Shown here: positions 1 through 9,119 of the stretch, piece after piece
Numbering within the stretch: the stretch's first letter is position 1
How the letters are laid out: every line of letters begins with the position of its first letter
Translations under genes and position numbers: made by a program
Notes under the pieces: generated by a model
Database searches by the model: none
What the model saw: the letters and a program-made list of their open reading frames with translations, nothing else
Told to the model about the DNA's origin: nothing
Assembly (NCBI RefSeq): GCF_034190915.1
Contig: NW_026947486.1
Span: 98,798,123-98,862,122 of the forward strand
Reading direction: 5' to 3'
Length of the DNA: 64,000 nucleotides
Source of the DNA: Cavia porcellus
Lineage: Eukaryota > Chordata > Mammalia > Rodentia > Caviidae

Positions 1-854
1 TGGAATACTTCACTCCATGCTCTTCTTGACTTTATCGTTTGTGCTGAGAAGTCTGCTGTGATTCTGATAGGTTTTCCTTTATAAGTGATTTGTCTTTTCT
101 CTCTGACAGCTTTTAATAATCTATTCTTGTGTTGGATTTCTGGGATGGTGACTATTATATGTCTGGGTGTAGTTTTATTTTGGTTATGACTGTTTGGAGT
201 TCTATATGCTTCACTGATCCTGCTGTCAGTTTCTGATCTCATGCTTGGGAAATTTTCAGCTATTACTTCTCTAAATATCCTCCTGACATCCTTCATGTTG
301 TCTCCCTCTCTTTCATTAATCCCTATCATTCTTATGTTATTCTTCTTTGCATCGTCTTGCAGTTGTTGAATTGTTGTTTCCTGGTTCCTTGTTATTTTCA
401 AAAGATCTTTCCTTTCCTGTTCACTAGCTGCAATCCTGTCTTCCAGGTCTGAAATTCTATCTTCACTTTCATTAAGGCGGTTTTTACAACTTTCAGTGGA
501 GTTTTTTATTTCCTGTATATCTCTGTGCATCTGCATTATGTATTCTGTTTGTTTCTTATATTGCTCGTCTAGGGATTCTATCTTTTTGTTTAGTTCCTCC
601 AATTTTTTATCTGTGCTTTCTTTAGATATATTTAGAATCTCTCTCATTTCTTTTATCATTTCTTCTTTTATCTGGGAGATTATTTCGAGTTTGAATTTCT
701 TTAAAGCTTCCTGGAGTTGCTTGTCAATTTCAGTGGCTATTGTGTCCGATATATGAGGTGGATGGGATATATTTTCTTCTATATACATCGCTCCTAGGGT
801 TTCTTGAGATGGGCTGGAGGTTTGAGGTTGTAATTTGGTCTTTCGTTTTGTCAT
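1..854 (-). CDS. LINE-1 ORF1 protein, 3' part cut by window edge
   Basis: L1 ORF1p is the RNA-binding, trimerising chaperone of the L1 ribonucleoprotein. On the minus strand an ATG at 854-852 opens a frame that I read to the window edge without a stop (about 284 codons). The N-terminus starts MTKRKTKLQ. A long Lys/Glu-rich stretch with heptad character follows (coiled coil, roughly residues 45-150), then RRM-like and C-terminal domain sequence (INEREGDN, ITADFSAQT, KSRRAWSEVF). Its monomeric 5'UTR lies directly upstream at higher coordinates. The open frame suggests a fairly young copy. Translation was by eye, so a small indel could have been missed. The missing end lies outside the window. 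Confidence 0.85.
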   Translation of the reverse strand, partial: MTKRKTKLQPQTSSPSQETLGAMYIEENISHPPHISDTIATEIDKQLQEALKKFKLEIISQIKEEMIKEMREILNISKESTDKKLEELNKKIESLDEQYKKQTEYIMQMHRDIQEIKNSTESCKNRLNESEDRISDLEDRIAASEQERKDLLKITRNQETTIQQLQDDAKKNNIRMIGINEREGDNMKDVRRIFREVIAENFPSMRSETDSRISEAYRTPNSHNQNKTTPRHIIVTIPEIQHKNRLLKAVREKRQITYKGKPIRITADFSAQTIKSRRAWSEVF

Positions 855-2052
855 TTTCCTATATTTCTGTGTTTCAAGTGTTACTTGAAAGCTTCCTCAG
901 GATCTGTTGAAAATCCCCTTCTATGTTTGGAGCTACTGGGACTCTGGCGCCGCGCTACTCCAAGCCATTAGGCCTACAGAACCAGTGGCCCTCCTCTGCC
1001 TGCTCAGAACTCCGCAGTTCCAGACAAGCTGGGCCTCAGGGACACTGTGCGCCCACCTGCCCCTTGGAAGCTCCACAGTTCTTCAATCGCAGCCGGGTTA
1101 GGGTACTCACCACAGGCCGCAGTGCTTCAGGAACCTGTGGACCCTCCCTGGTTGCAGAGATATCCACAGTCCTCCAGACACGCAGAGAGGCCAGTGAGGG
1201 CACCCCAGATCTGCCCAGCTCCTCCTCTGCAGACCTGTGGCCAGGCGCGGCAGCTAAACAGGCTGGGCTAGGCTGGTAGTGTGGGCCAGCCCACCTATTG
1301 TGAGCTCAGCAGGTCTCCAAATGAAGCCGGGAATGGGGAGGCTGATGTGGAAGCCTTAAACCCACCTCTCTCCTTCACTGCACCTGGAAGCCTGAGGGAA
1401 CTCCAGCAGTCTGGGCGCAGAAATCCAGAGTCCTCCAGACACACAGAGAGGCCAGTGAGGGCACCCCAGATCTGCCCAGCTCCTCCTCTGCAGACCTGTG
1501 GCCAGGCGCGGCAGCTAAACAGGCTGGGCTAGGCTGGTTGTGTGGGCCAGCCCATCTATCGGGAGCTCAGCAGGTCTCCAAATGAAGCCTGGAATGGGGA
1601 GGCTGATGTGGAAGCCTCAAACCCACCTCTCGCCCTCACTGCACCTGGAAGCCTGAGGGAACTCCAGCAGTCTGGGCGCAGAAATCCAGAGTCCTCCAGA
1701 CACGCAGAGAGGCCAGTGAGGGCACCCCAGATCTGCCCAGCTCCTCCTCTGCAGACCTGTGGCCAGGCGCAGCAGCTAAACAGGCTGGGCTAGGCTGGTA
1801 GTGTGGGCCAGCCCACCTATTGGGAGCTCAGCAGGTCTCCAAATGAAGCCGGGAATGGGGAGGCTGATGTGGAAGCCTTAAACCCACCTCTCTCCTTCAC
1901 TGCACCTGGAAGCCTGAGGGAACTCCAGCAGTCTGGGCGCAGAAATCCAGAGTCCTCCAGACACGCAGAGAGGCCAGTGAGGGCACCCCAGATCTGCCCA
2001 GCTCCTCCTCTGCAGACCTGTGGCCAGGCGCGGCAGCTAAACAGGCTGGGCT
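855..2052 (-). promoter_or_regulatory. LINE-1 5'UTR with 261-bp tandem promoter monomers
   Basis: This GC-rich region lies upstream of the L1 ORF1 start. It contains two complete 261-bp direct repeats (1281-1541 and 1542-1802), a third ending 11 bp short (1803-2052), and a partial unit at about 1160-1280. Repeats 1 and 3 differ at only a few sites, while repeat 2 differs from both at about nine. Rodent L1s are known to use tandem 5' monomers as promoters; that role here is inferred from position. All forward frames across the array stay open for about 80 codons per unit, which is a by-product of the repetition and not a gene. Confidence 0.85.
1281..2052 (-). repeat. tandem array, 261-bp period, about three copies
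   Basis: Landmarks such as GTGGGCCAGCCCA recur at 1281, 1542 and 1803, giving an exact 261-bp period. The array stops abruptly after GGCTGGGCT at 2052, which marks the 5' end of the L1 insertion. Confidence 0.93.
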
Positions 2053-2556
2053 CTCTCCTGATTTTTCTACAATCAAAACTATGCATCTTCTAAAATTCTT
2101 GTGGCCAAAATAAGATAGAATTTAAAGTATATAAATAATGCTCAATAAACCTGGTACAAACCAACAAAGCTAACAACAGCAATAAAACACCAAGGCAAAA
2201 ATAAGTATGTGAGATGCTAGATTAGGTTTCCAGTTTAGAAAATGTGAAGTCTCAGAACGTTACCACTGTGGTCCAAGAGACTAGAAGAAACATGCAACAG
2301 AGGTCAAGGCAGATGATTTGAAACAATGCCTTTTTGTGGTCGTAGAAACCAAACCAAAGAGGGGAAAACATGTCATAAAGAACCCACAATCGATGAGGTT
2401 TTTATTTTCATAAGAGATGATAACTAACCCTCACCCAATTTTTTCATATACTTGTGAACACAAAAAATATTCCACATAAATAGACAGAATATACTTTAAC
2501 CATAATGGTATAATGCATTGGTGTGACAGAGAATTGAAAATCAAGTCTAATGCTCT
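2053..2556. other. no gene seen
   Basis: AT-rich sequence beyond the L1 5' end. I see no convincing ORF, RNA gene or recognised repeat. Confidence 0.5.
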
Positions 2557-3059
2557 GTTAAGATAAGATGTCCTCATCCTGCCCAGCACACAGTTAAATC
2601 TTTAGACTCAGTTTAACCTTGACTGACCATGCAGCTGCAACTTAGAGGTAGTCCAACCTGACTCAGTCTGACTACATTCACTTGGGCTTGTTGTAGTGTC
2701 TGACATACAAACATATTCTGTTCAAGAACTGCCCATCTGAGATAAACTAGTCAAGGACATGCCTAGTTCAACCACCTGCTAGACCCAGCTCCTTCCTTAT
2801 TTTGTCCCACCTTACGATAAAAAACCCTGTGACTAATGTGCTTGCAAACATGACTCGATTCATGCAGCCAATTTTAGGATAATCTGCTATCAGCTTTCAC
2901 ACTGCTTGCTTATGAAACGTATATAAATTTGTTTCACCTTCAGTCGATGCTGGAGTTTTGGACTTGACCCTGCCAGTCTGATCTAGTAATACACAGCTGC
3001 CTTCCAATTCCTTTGCGCAAAGGGTCTTCCATTTGTTTTGACGTCAGATTGCCACAACA
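2557..3059 (+). mobile_element. possible solitary LTR
   Basis: The segment begins TGTTAAGATAAG and ends GCCACAACA. It has a TATAAA-like box near 2930 and promoter/U5-like composition before a TG...CA boundary. No flanking target duplication is visible and I do not recognise the family. It could also be ordinary unique sequence. Confidence 0.3.
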
Positions 3060-3848
3060 GTGAAAGATCAGGTATGACCGTATGTTGGAAAACATGATTC
3101 TCATGTATGTATCAGCTAGCAGGTATTATACAATATAAATCAAATAGGGAAGGAAACCATGAAAAACTGAAATGAAGAGAGGGAAGAGACAGGTGGAATT
3201 CTGAGCCCCCAAAATGCTGAAGTTTAAGACGTGAAGAAGAGTCAGAGTTTAGGTAGCTACTGATGTACGGTCAGAGGACCAAAGAACAGAGAGTTAACGA
3301 GATAAAGAACCCTGCCCATCCTCAGTGGGACCCATTTTCAACGGAGCATAGATGAAAACAAGCATGTAAGGAAATTATGGGCCTTGGAAAAGGATCAGCC
3401 CTCAACTGGATGAAGGGTACACCAGCCCAGTTCTGCAAGAGAGAAGAGATCAACAGCGGAGCCCACCATGGAATTGAGGAGGACAGGTAAGCCTTGTCCT
3501 TAAGGAGGCGATAGCAGGGCTCTCAGGTGGTGTAGCCTGCACTCTGTGGAAACATTTTTCTACTACTGAGAGCTGCTCTGGTCCCCCATAAGATTCCAAA
3601 AGTACAAATCATTCCAAGACACCAAACAATATCCCAAAACACAGCTCATGGATCCCTCTACAGAAGGGATACAGAAGTCCCCTGAGGTCATGCAAAAGGG
3701 CAGAACTTGACAATCACTGAAACAGAAACTACTAGACATACAAAGCAACAAGAAAATGTGACCATTCATGAGGAATGAAATAAATGAATCAAAGGCCAAT
3801 AGATCAGAAAGAAAGAGAAAAAAACTGCTACTAATTGTACAAGATTAT
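3060..3848. other. no gene seen
   Basis: Purine-rich sequence with no ORF over about 80 codons that resembles a protein. Some of it could be internal sequence of an old LTR element, but I cannot support that. Confidence 0.4.
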
Positions 3849-4193
3849 TGTCTTAGTTACTTTTTACTCATTTCTGAAACAAAATATCTGATGCCCTAAG
3901 TTGGGAAAGGAAAGGTTTATTTCTTACAGTTTTTCAAAGTTTCAGTCTCTACTCATTTGACTCCAAGGCAGGGTGGCATGGCCCTGCCAGAGTTCATCCT
4001 GGTTTCAAACAGCAAGGCAAAAACTGGCAAAACAGAGAGACAAATCTTCTTCCTGCCATTACATTGAATGCTGGCTCCACCCGTATGTGGGTGTAGTACT
4101 GACATCATCAATCCAAGTTCTGGACAAGCAACCAATCACAAATGCATAATGTAAATGCATGAGGGCTGGGGACCACTGACATAAACCCTGACA
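3849..4193 (-). mobile_element. MaLR-like LTR interrupted downstream by ERV-A
   Basis: Read on the plus strand it starts TGTCTTAGTTAC and runs through a GGTTTATTTCTTACAG block typical of reversed MaLR-type LTRs. It ends ATAAACCCTGACA. The adjoining sequence (CCACCCCTGGCACCC, then continuing at 9942) resembles the reversed end of THE1/MST-type internal sequence, so LTR and internal region are probably one minus-strand element. Boundaries are approximate. Confidence 0.5.
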
Positions 4194-4208
4194 TTCCACC
4201 CCTGGCAC

Positions 4209-4212
4209 CCAG
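4209..4212. repeat. ERV-A target-site duplication, left copy
   Basis: CCAG directly before the 5' LTR, matching CCAG at 9942-9945 directly after the 3' LTR. Confidence 0.85.
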
Positions 4213-4679
4213 TGAGAGAATCCACTCCCCATTTGTAATGTAATCCCCCCCCCCGAGCTATAGAACAGAGCAGTAAGGAATGTGTCACTCCCTAAATCCT
4301 CCTTGAGATATCGGGGCAGGACAGGAAGGAATGCATCTGCTAGTCATTAACCACAAGATGATCTGTCCTCTGTAAAGATAAAGATAAGTAAAGGAATGTG
4401 CTAGATTAGACCAGGACTCTCGGTCTCCATGGTTACTCAGCCCCAGATCCCTCGAATCAGCATCTGCCAAGTCCTGCGCCGTTCAAAATTAACCAATGCG
4501 ATCTGCTTCTGTAAACCCGCTTGCTTCCCGCTTGTGCCCTTAAAAACCCTGCACAAATTCCCCTCGTGGCCCTCCGCACTCCTTTGCCTGGAGGACCCCA
4601 TGCGCATGGAAATAAACTTTTTTCCCTCACCAAGAGTTGAGTCCTTGGGGTCTCTTTCCCTGCGGCGTCGGCCCTAACA
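4213..4679 (+). repeat. ERV-A 5' LTR (467 bp)
   Basis: Starts TGAGAGAATC and ends CCCTAACA. It matches 9475-9941 in length and at all but five positions. It has a run of ten C at 4245-4254, a CCAAT motif near 4492, a TTAAAAA box near 4540 and an AATAAA signal at 4611-4616. U3 carries an ETS-like AGGAA, a core-binding-factor site on the reverse strand (TAACCACA, 4348-4355) and a double GATA motif (4376-4388). Confidence 0.95.
4348..4388. promoter_or_regulatory. ERV-A U3 enhancer-like cluster (RUNX and double GATA motifs)
   Basis: TAACCACA at 4348-4355 is the reverse complement of the TGTGGTTA core motif. Two overlapping AGATAA motifs follow at 4376-4381 and 4382-4387. ETS/RUNX/GATA combinations are common in gammaretroviral enhancers; binding here is inferred only from motif. 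Confidence 0.45.
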
Positions 4680-4682
4680 TCT

Positions 4683-4700
4683 TGGAGGCCCCAGCAAGAT
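4683..4700 (+). promoter_or_regulatory. ERV-A primer binding site, tRNA-Thr type
   Basis: TGGAGGCCCCAGCAAGAT begins three bases after the 5' LTR. Its first 13 bases are complementary to the 3' end of the tRNA-Thr(UGU) family, and three of the last five differ. Minus-strand DNA synthesis would start here. Confidence 0.75.
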
Positions 4701-4735
4701 AGCACGTCTCACGGGAGGTGACCTCAACGGCTCTG

Positions 4736-4746
4736 CGGTGAGTGAG
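4736..4746 (+). promoter_or_regulatory. possible ERV-A 5' splice donor
   Basis: GCG/GTGAGTGA lies shortly after the primer site, where gammaretroviral leaders carry the donor for the env mRNA. With env almost deleted, its use is uncertain. Confidence 0.4.
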
Positions 4747-4945
4747 TACGACCGGTCGCTTCTTATTTTTACTCTGAGGATCAATCTACCGGTATTTTAC
4801 GCCCCGAGCCAAACGGCTCCGATCTAGGGGCAATTTTTGTTACCAGTTTTTGTTATCTGTTATCTGTTCTCTGTTCTCTGGTGACCGGGGGACGCCCCAC
4901 ACGGTTTTCCGTGACTCACCGTTTGCGATAGGATTTTCCTATCGG

Positions 4946-5152
4946 TTCGGGGAATTTCATTCCCAATCTGTGGTCCGTCCGGGCCCATTCGGAGACACCC
5001 TCTGAGGTGACTCGTTCGGGGAATTTCATTCCCAATCTGTGGTCCGTCCGGGCCAATTCAGAGACACCCTCTGAGGTGACTCGTTCGGGGAATTTCGTTC
5101 CCAATCTGTGGTCCGTCCGGGCCAATTCGGAGACACCCTGTAAGGTGGCTCG
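4946..5152 (+). repeat. ERV-A leader: three 69-bp tandem repeats
   Basis: Units start at 4946, 5015 and 5084, each with TTCGGGGAATTTC, CCCAATCTGTGGTCCGTCC and GAGACACCCT. The period is exactly 69 bp. They lie between primer site and gag, where packaging and leader RNA structures reside, so a packaging-related role is possible but inferred. Confidence 0.93.
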
Positions 5153-5158
5153 TTTGGA

Positions 5159-5377
5159 GTGAAACTGATGCGTGAGAGTGAGGTGGCTGGCCTGTTTGTC
5201 CTGTGTGTCGTGGGTGTTGTGATTGGTTATTTGTTGTATCGCGCTTGCGTTAACCGCCCTGTGACTATAGAACATCATGGGACAGTCGACCTCATCCCCA
5301 TTGTCCCGCACCCTCGACCATTGGCCAGAGGTGCGGAAGAGGGCTCACAATCTCTCCTTGCAGGTCAAGAAGAGTAA
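5159..5377 (+). CDS. ERV-A leader ORF, short predicted membrane protein (72 aa)
   Basis: This ORF starts just after the 69-bp repeats and overlaps the first codons of gag in a different frame. A second in-frame ATG is at codon 4. It has a polar N-terminus, then a hydrophobic segment at about residues 10-27 ([18 protein letters not shown]), then a basic and polar tail. Position and layout recall the membrane-anchoring leader of glycosylated Gag in gammaretroviruses, which is normally in frame with gag; here it is not. It may be a decayed leader, an independent small ORF, or chance. No expression evidence is available. Confidence 0.4.
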   Translation: MKLMRESEVAGLFVLCVVGVVIGYLLYRACVNRPVTIEHHGTVDLIPIVPHPRPLARGAEEGSQSLLAGQEE

Positions 5378-5600
5378 ATAGCAGGATTTCTGCTCGACTG
5401 AGTGGCCTACTTTTTCTGTGGGATGGCCACCAGAGGGGACTTTCCACCTTCCCCTCATCTTAGCAGTTAAGAACATCATCTTCCGCCCCAGATGAGAGGG
5501 CAGGTCACCTACATCTTGGTATGGCAGGACATCAGGGAGGAGCCCCCACCGTGGGTAAAACCCTTCCTTCCTCCACCCTCTCCTTAGTTGCCTGTTTAAA
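5277..5600 (+). pseudogene. ERV-A gag remnant: matrix (MA) region
   Basis: Gag matrix normally directs assembly at the membrane. An ATG at 5277 starts MGQS, with the myristoylation-type Gly at position 2. The frame then shows HW, a basic KKSK region and, after a stop, [18 protein letters not shown], a clear gammaretroviral MA signature. TAG stops the frame after 34 codons (5379-5381) and TGA follows at 5493-5495; similarity continues in another frame into a Pro-rich stretch near 5540-5580. The rest of MA and the following domains are missing or replaced by AT-rich sequence. Not functional. Confidence 0.85.
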
Positions 5601-6690
5601 CTTGTTACTAACTTAGGGGCTTGTTGCCCATTTCTGTTGTAGGATCCATATGGCTTATTAGATTCAAGGTTCATGATAAGAAAAATTATTTCCTTTAGCT
5701 GACCAAACTGTACAAGAAGCTCCCTTTGTTTGTGTCTTTAATGTTGTGGCGCCTTGTTTAATATGTAAGACTTCAATTGATTGCTTGCAACCTCGGCATG
5801 CCTTTTTAAAGGAGTATTTTATTTTTTTCTCTCTGGTGAAAATGTAAACATGTGCACATATATATGTATATCTATGGTTGTTAAGAGTCATGTCAACTTT
5901 GCCAAGTAAAAACCAGGCGATACTATATTTGAGCCAGTTAAAAGGTTACAGTTTTGTTTTTAAAATACAGCATTTTTATGTGGTAAAAAGACATAAAATA
6001 AGCATTTTTTTAGACTACTAAAAGGTGACTTCAAGGGTTTTGTTGAAAACTTTGATGTTGTCTGAGAAGTGAGAAAAAAGGTAATTGACTGGTAATAGTA
6101 AAAAGAGGGACAAAGAGAGTGGTCTTCAAGTAAAGGTGTCTGGCTATGCCAGAATATAGAAAAAGATTAAAGCTTAATTTGAGAGGTATTATTGTAAATT
6201 GTAGAAGGCTCAAGAGGATGTAAATTTTATTTGTCTTGATTTATAGTACTACAAATAACAGGTTTGACAAGAAGTAAATGTGTTCAGAATTTGACAGTAT
6301 TAGATCAGTTTTGGTAGAAGTATACATAAGATTGTACTTTGCTGCAAAATGTTTTCATTAAAATGAGATGATAGGTGATACTAGAAATAAGATACAAGTT
6401 CTTGCATGTGCTGTAAACATCTGGGAGATTATGCAGCACAATTTTGTTACCTGTGAAAAAGCCCTTTTTGTTAAGAATATAATTTTAGTAAAATGATGGC
6501 CTGTCACGTGACACCTTTGGACAAAAAGCAGTGTGCCATCCAGATGAAGCCGGCTTTCTGATCCGGAATGCCAAAACCATGTTCTCCTTTTGTGCCACCC
6601 TGACTGAACATCCAGAGGTAAGAAGGTTTCCCAATATTGCCAGTTGTTCTCTTTGTAACTCAGTCGGCCCCACATGTTAGACAAAAATTA
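5600..6690 (+). other. ERV-A non-coding AT-rich block inside gag
   Basis: About 1.1 kb without retroviral coding signal between the MA remnant and a short CA-like trace. The part around 6225-6350 and 6515-6560 is colinear with 23520-23665 and 23728-23765 in ERV-B, including a 23-bp near-identical core around 6290-6312. It therefore belongs to the retroelements and not to later host insertion. Confidence 0.7.
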
Positions 6691-6800
6691 CAAAGGTTTG
6701 AGAGGTTTAAGGAAATGCCCCTCAGCCAGTTAATAGAGATAGCACAAAAAGGTCTTTGAGAACTAAAAAATTTACAAAAAGATAGCCAAGGTGTTAAAAT
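6690..6800 (+). pseudogene. ERV-A gag remnant: end of capsid
   Basis: A short frame reads RFKEMPLSQLIEIAQKGL before a stop, resembling the last part of class I ERV capsid. Flanking codons carry further stops. It shows that the 5' part of CA was lost or replaced. Confidence 0.45.
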
Positions 6801-6835
6801 TGCTCTATGAAAGAAAACTTTTAAAAAACAGACGA

Positions 6836-7150
6836 GACTTTCTGGAGACAGTTGGATACTGTAGGCTAAATTTTTCTGAAAAGCTTGCCTCTATATGACT
6901 CCCATAAGGGAGAAACTCAAAATTCGCTGAACTGTACTGATGAATGTGAACAGGCCCTCCAGCAGCTCAAGCGGGCCTTGACAGAGGCCCCAGCCCTGGG
7001 ACTCCCTGACGTTACCAAGCCTTTCATCTTGTTCATAGATAAACTCAGGGACGTTGCCAAAAGAGTCCTAACTCAGGACATTGGCCCTTGAAAGAGGCCT
7101 ATAGCCTACCTCTCCAAAAGACTTGATCCAGTAACAGGAGTATGGCCCCC
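6836..7150 (+). pseudogene. ERV-A pol remnant: reverse transcriptase thumb/connection
   Basis: Reverse transcriptase copies the RNA genome. Only the C-terminal part survives. FLETVGYCRL near 6840, then a frame from 6885 with EQALQQLKRALTEAPALGLPDVTKPF and VLTQDIGP, correspond to the connection region between the RT active-site domains and RNase H. The frame ends in TGA at 7089-7091 and similarity continues in another frame. The palm with the catalytic aspartates is absent, so RT cannot work. Confidence 0.8.
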
Positions 7151-7329
7151 TGCCTTAAAATACTAGCTACTGTGACAATGTTACTTAAGGAAGCGAAGAA
7201 ACATGCTTTGGGCAAGTGATTTCTGTGGTAACTTCTCACAGTTTAGAGACTCTTATCAAAACCCCTCCTAAAAAAAGGCTCTCAAACACCAGAATTCTAC
7301 TGTCAAGCCCTGCTTCTAGACCCAGAGTC

Positions 7330-7900
7330 AATGATATTCAAGACTTCTTCAGCTTTAAACCCAGCCACCCTTATGCCTGATGATGATCCGGAGGAACAAA
7401 GGACACCTCTCTCCATGAGTGCGCTGACATCCTCGAACTGCAGCAGAACCTACAGGCTGATCTTACTGACCAGCTTTGGGGAAATGCCGACAACTGTTCG
7501 ATGAAAGCAGCCTCATCCAAAACGGCAAATGAATGGCCGAGGCAGCAGTGACCACCGAAAAGGAGGTACTCTGGGTTAAGCGGGTAGAGCCTGGCACTTC
7601 TGCCCAAAAGGCGTAGCTTATTGCTTTGACTGAGAGGCTAAAACTAGCCACGGAAAAGAGGGTAAACATTTTTTTTTCTGAAGATATCCCTTTGCTACTG
7701 TACATATACGTGGAAGCCATCTAAAAATGCTCCACAGATTCTAGATTTGCTAGCCGCTGTCTGGCTGCCTCAATGGGTTGCTATTCCTTACAAGGCTCAC
7801 CCAACCGGAGATGACACTGTCACCTTAGGAAACAGTTTGGCAGATCAAGCTACTTGAAAAATAGCAACCACATCGGAGGGGTCAACCAAGAAAGTAACTG
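7330..7900 (+). pseudogene. ERV-A pol remnant: RNase H region
   Basis: Similarity to the gammaretroviral RNase H domain continues in pieces, for example AVTTEKEVLWVKRVEPGTSAQKA around 7548-7614 and LIALTERLKLATEKRVN around 7619-7669, each followed by a stop or frame change. RNase H removes the RNA strand of the hybrid. Several in-frame stops make this copy non-functional. Confidence 0.65.
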
Positions 7901-7929
7901 CTCTAATACTAGTCCTCTGACCTTGTCAG

Positions 7930-8086
7930 AGCCAGTCTACACAAAGAAAGACCTACAGTTGGCATCTCAACTTGGAATAAAGTCTCCCACCCCAAGGGGC
8001 TAATACCAGTTACCTGATATACAAGTACGGTTACTGGAGACACTAGGGCAGGAGCTGTTATACCGGGCTCACCAGACTACTCGTTA

Positions 8087-8117
<31 letters not shown>

Positions 8118-8535
8118 TTGTGGATTTGTCCAGAACTCAGTATTTTATTCCAAAACTCTACAAACTGACCACCTCTTCGAGCTCTAGATGCCCACAGTGC
8201 TTGTTAGTCAACTCAGCCAAGAGCTCTGCGCTGGAGACCACCCGACATCAAGGAATTGTTCCAGGAGAACATTGGAAAGTAGGCTTTATGGACATGGTAA
8301 AACTTAATTTACAGGGACACCGCTATCTCTTGGTATTAATAAACATTTTTACTGGCTGGGTAGAGGCTTTCCCTACTAAGTCTGAGTCAGCCTTAGTGGT
8401 AGTTAAAAGGCTATTGCATGAGATCATACCTTGATTTGGCCTCCCACTATCAATGGGGTCCGATAATGGCCTGGCTTTCATAGCCCGAGTCACCCAAAAG
8501 TTAGCCCAGGCATTAAAGATTAATTAAAACTCCAC
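7930..8535 (+). pseudogene. ERV-A pol remnant: integrase N-terminal and catalytic core
   Basis: Integrase inserts viral DNA into the host chromosome through a DD(35)E active site. A frame at 8120-8434 contains CPQCL, a zinc-binding-type cysteine pair, and the core segment GFMDMVKLNLQGHRYLLV with the first aspartate. TGA at 8432-8434 breaks it. The second aspartate lies in MGSDNGLAF just after the stop, and the glutamate (GQVERMN, near 8560) sits in a shifted frame. The three catalytic residues survive, but not in one frame. A run of about 25 A interrupts the N-terminal part near 8086-8110. Confidence 0.85.
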
Positions 8536-9084
8536 TGTGCCTATCAGCCACATAGCTCAGGGCAAGTAGAACGTATGAACCAAAGTCTCAAGGACATTTT
8601 AGCTAAGCTGTTTTCAAAAACTGGCAATAATTGGATGAGCCTTCTTCCCTTTGCACTGTTAAGAGCTAGATATACCCCATATGTTTCTAGAATTTCCCCC
8701 TTTAAAGCCATGTTTGGGAGGCCCCCGCCATTGGTTCCAAGATTGTCAGAAGACAAATTAGCTAAAATTACTAATCGAGATCTTAAGTCCCTGCAGACAC
8801 TGCAACCTGTGTTGGCCTGGATCCACCAGCTGTTTAGACAAAAACACTTGGACCCGCCTTCAGAGACCAAGGCCCCAGGGACTCCAGTCTTGGTTCGATG
8901 TCACCACCATGACTCCCTCAAATCCTGCTGGGAAGGACCTTTCACCGTGGTGCTCAGTACCCCCACTGCCATCAAGGTAGCAGGAAAAACTGTGCGGATT
9001 CACTACACTCATGTAAAGCCACGGGAAACAGCAGACAACGAGGGACATACTCAGTGGACTACACAACAGACTGGTAACCCTTAA
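8536..9084 (+). pseudogene. ERV-A pol remnant: integrase C-terminal part
   Basis: The longest open stretch of the provirus, 169 codons from the Met in VERMNQS at 8575. It covers the end of the catalytic core (RYTPYVSRISPFKAMFGRPP) and the DNA-binding C-terminal domain (GTPVLVRCHHHDSLKSCWEGPFTVV, then KVAGKTVRIHYTHVK). The upstream frame joins after a frameshift near 8525. As a stand-alone protein it would lack two of the three catalytic residues, so no activity is expected. Confidence 0.85.
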
Positions 9085-9119
9085 AGTTAAAAATTGACTA
9101 AAGCACAGTTAGATTATGC

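Noticed and set aside
1047..2093. Chain of ~83-codon frames starting MGQP at 261-bp intervals
   Set aside because: 261 is divisible by three, so each tandem L1 monomer repeats the same chance frame. Not a repeat protein.
4245..4254. C10 run in the ERV-A LTRs as an assembly error
   Set aside because: It has the same length in both LTRs, so it is probably real.
4285..4705. LTR-borne ORFs of 61-82 codons, repeated at 9547-9958
   Set aside because: They occur in both LTRs because the LTRs are identical there, and they span U3 and U5 signals. No sign of an LTR-encoded protein.
8084..8111. Poly(A) run as the end of an inserted retroposon
   Set aside because: No target duplication, and integrase sequence continues on both sides. 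It is more likely an expanded A-run.
6885..9084. Functional reverse transcriptase or integrase gene in ERV-A
   Set aside because: The RT palm is absent, and the integrase triad is spread over broken frames.
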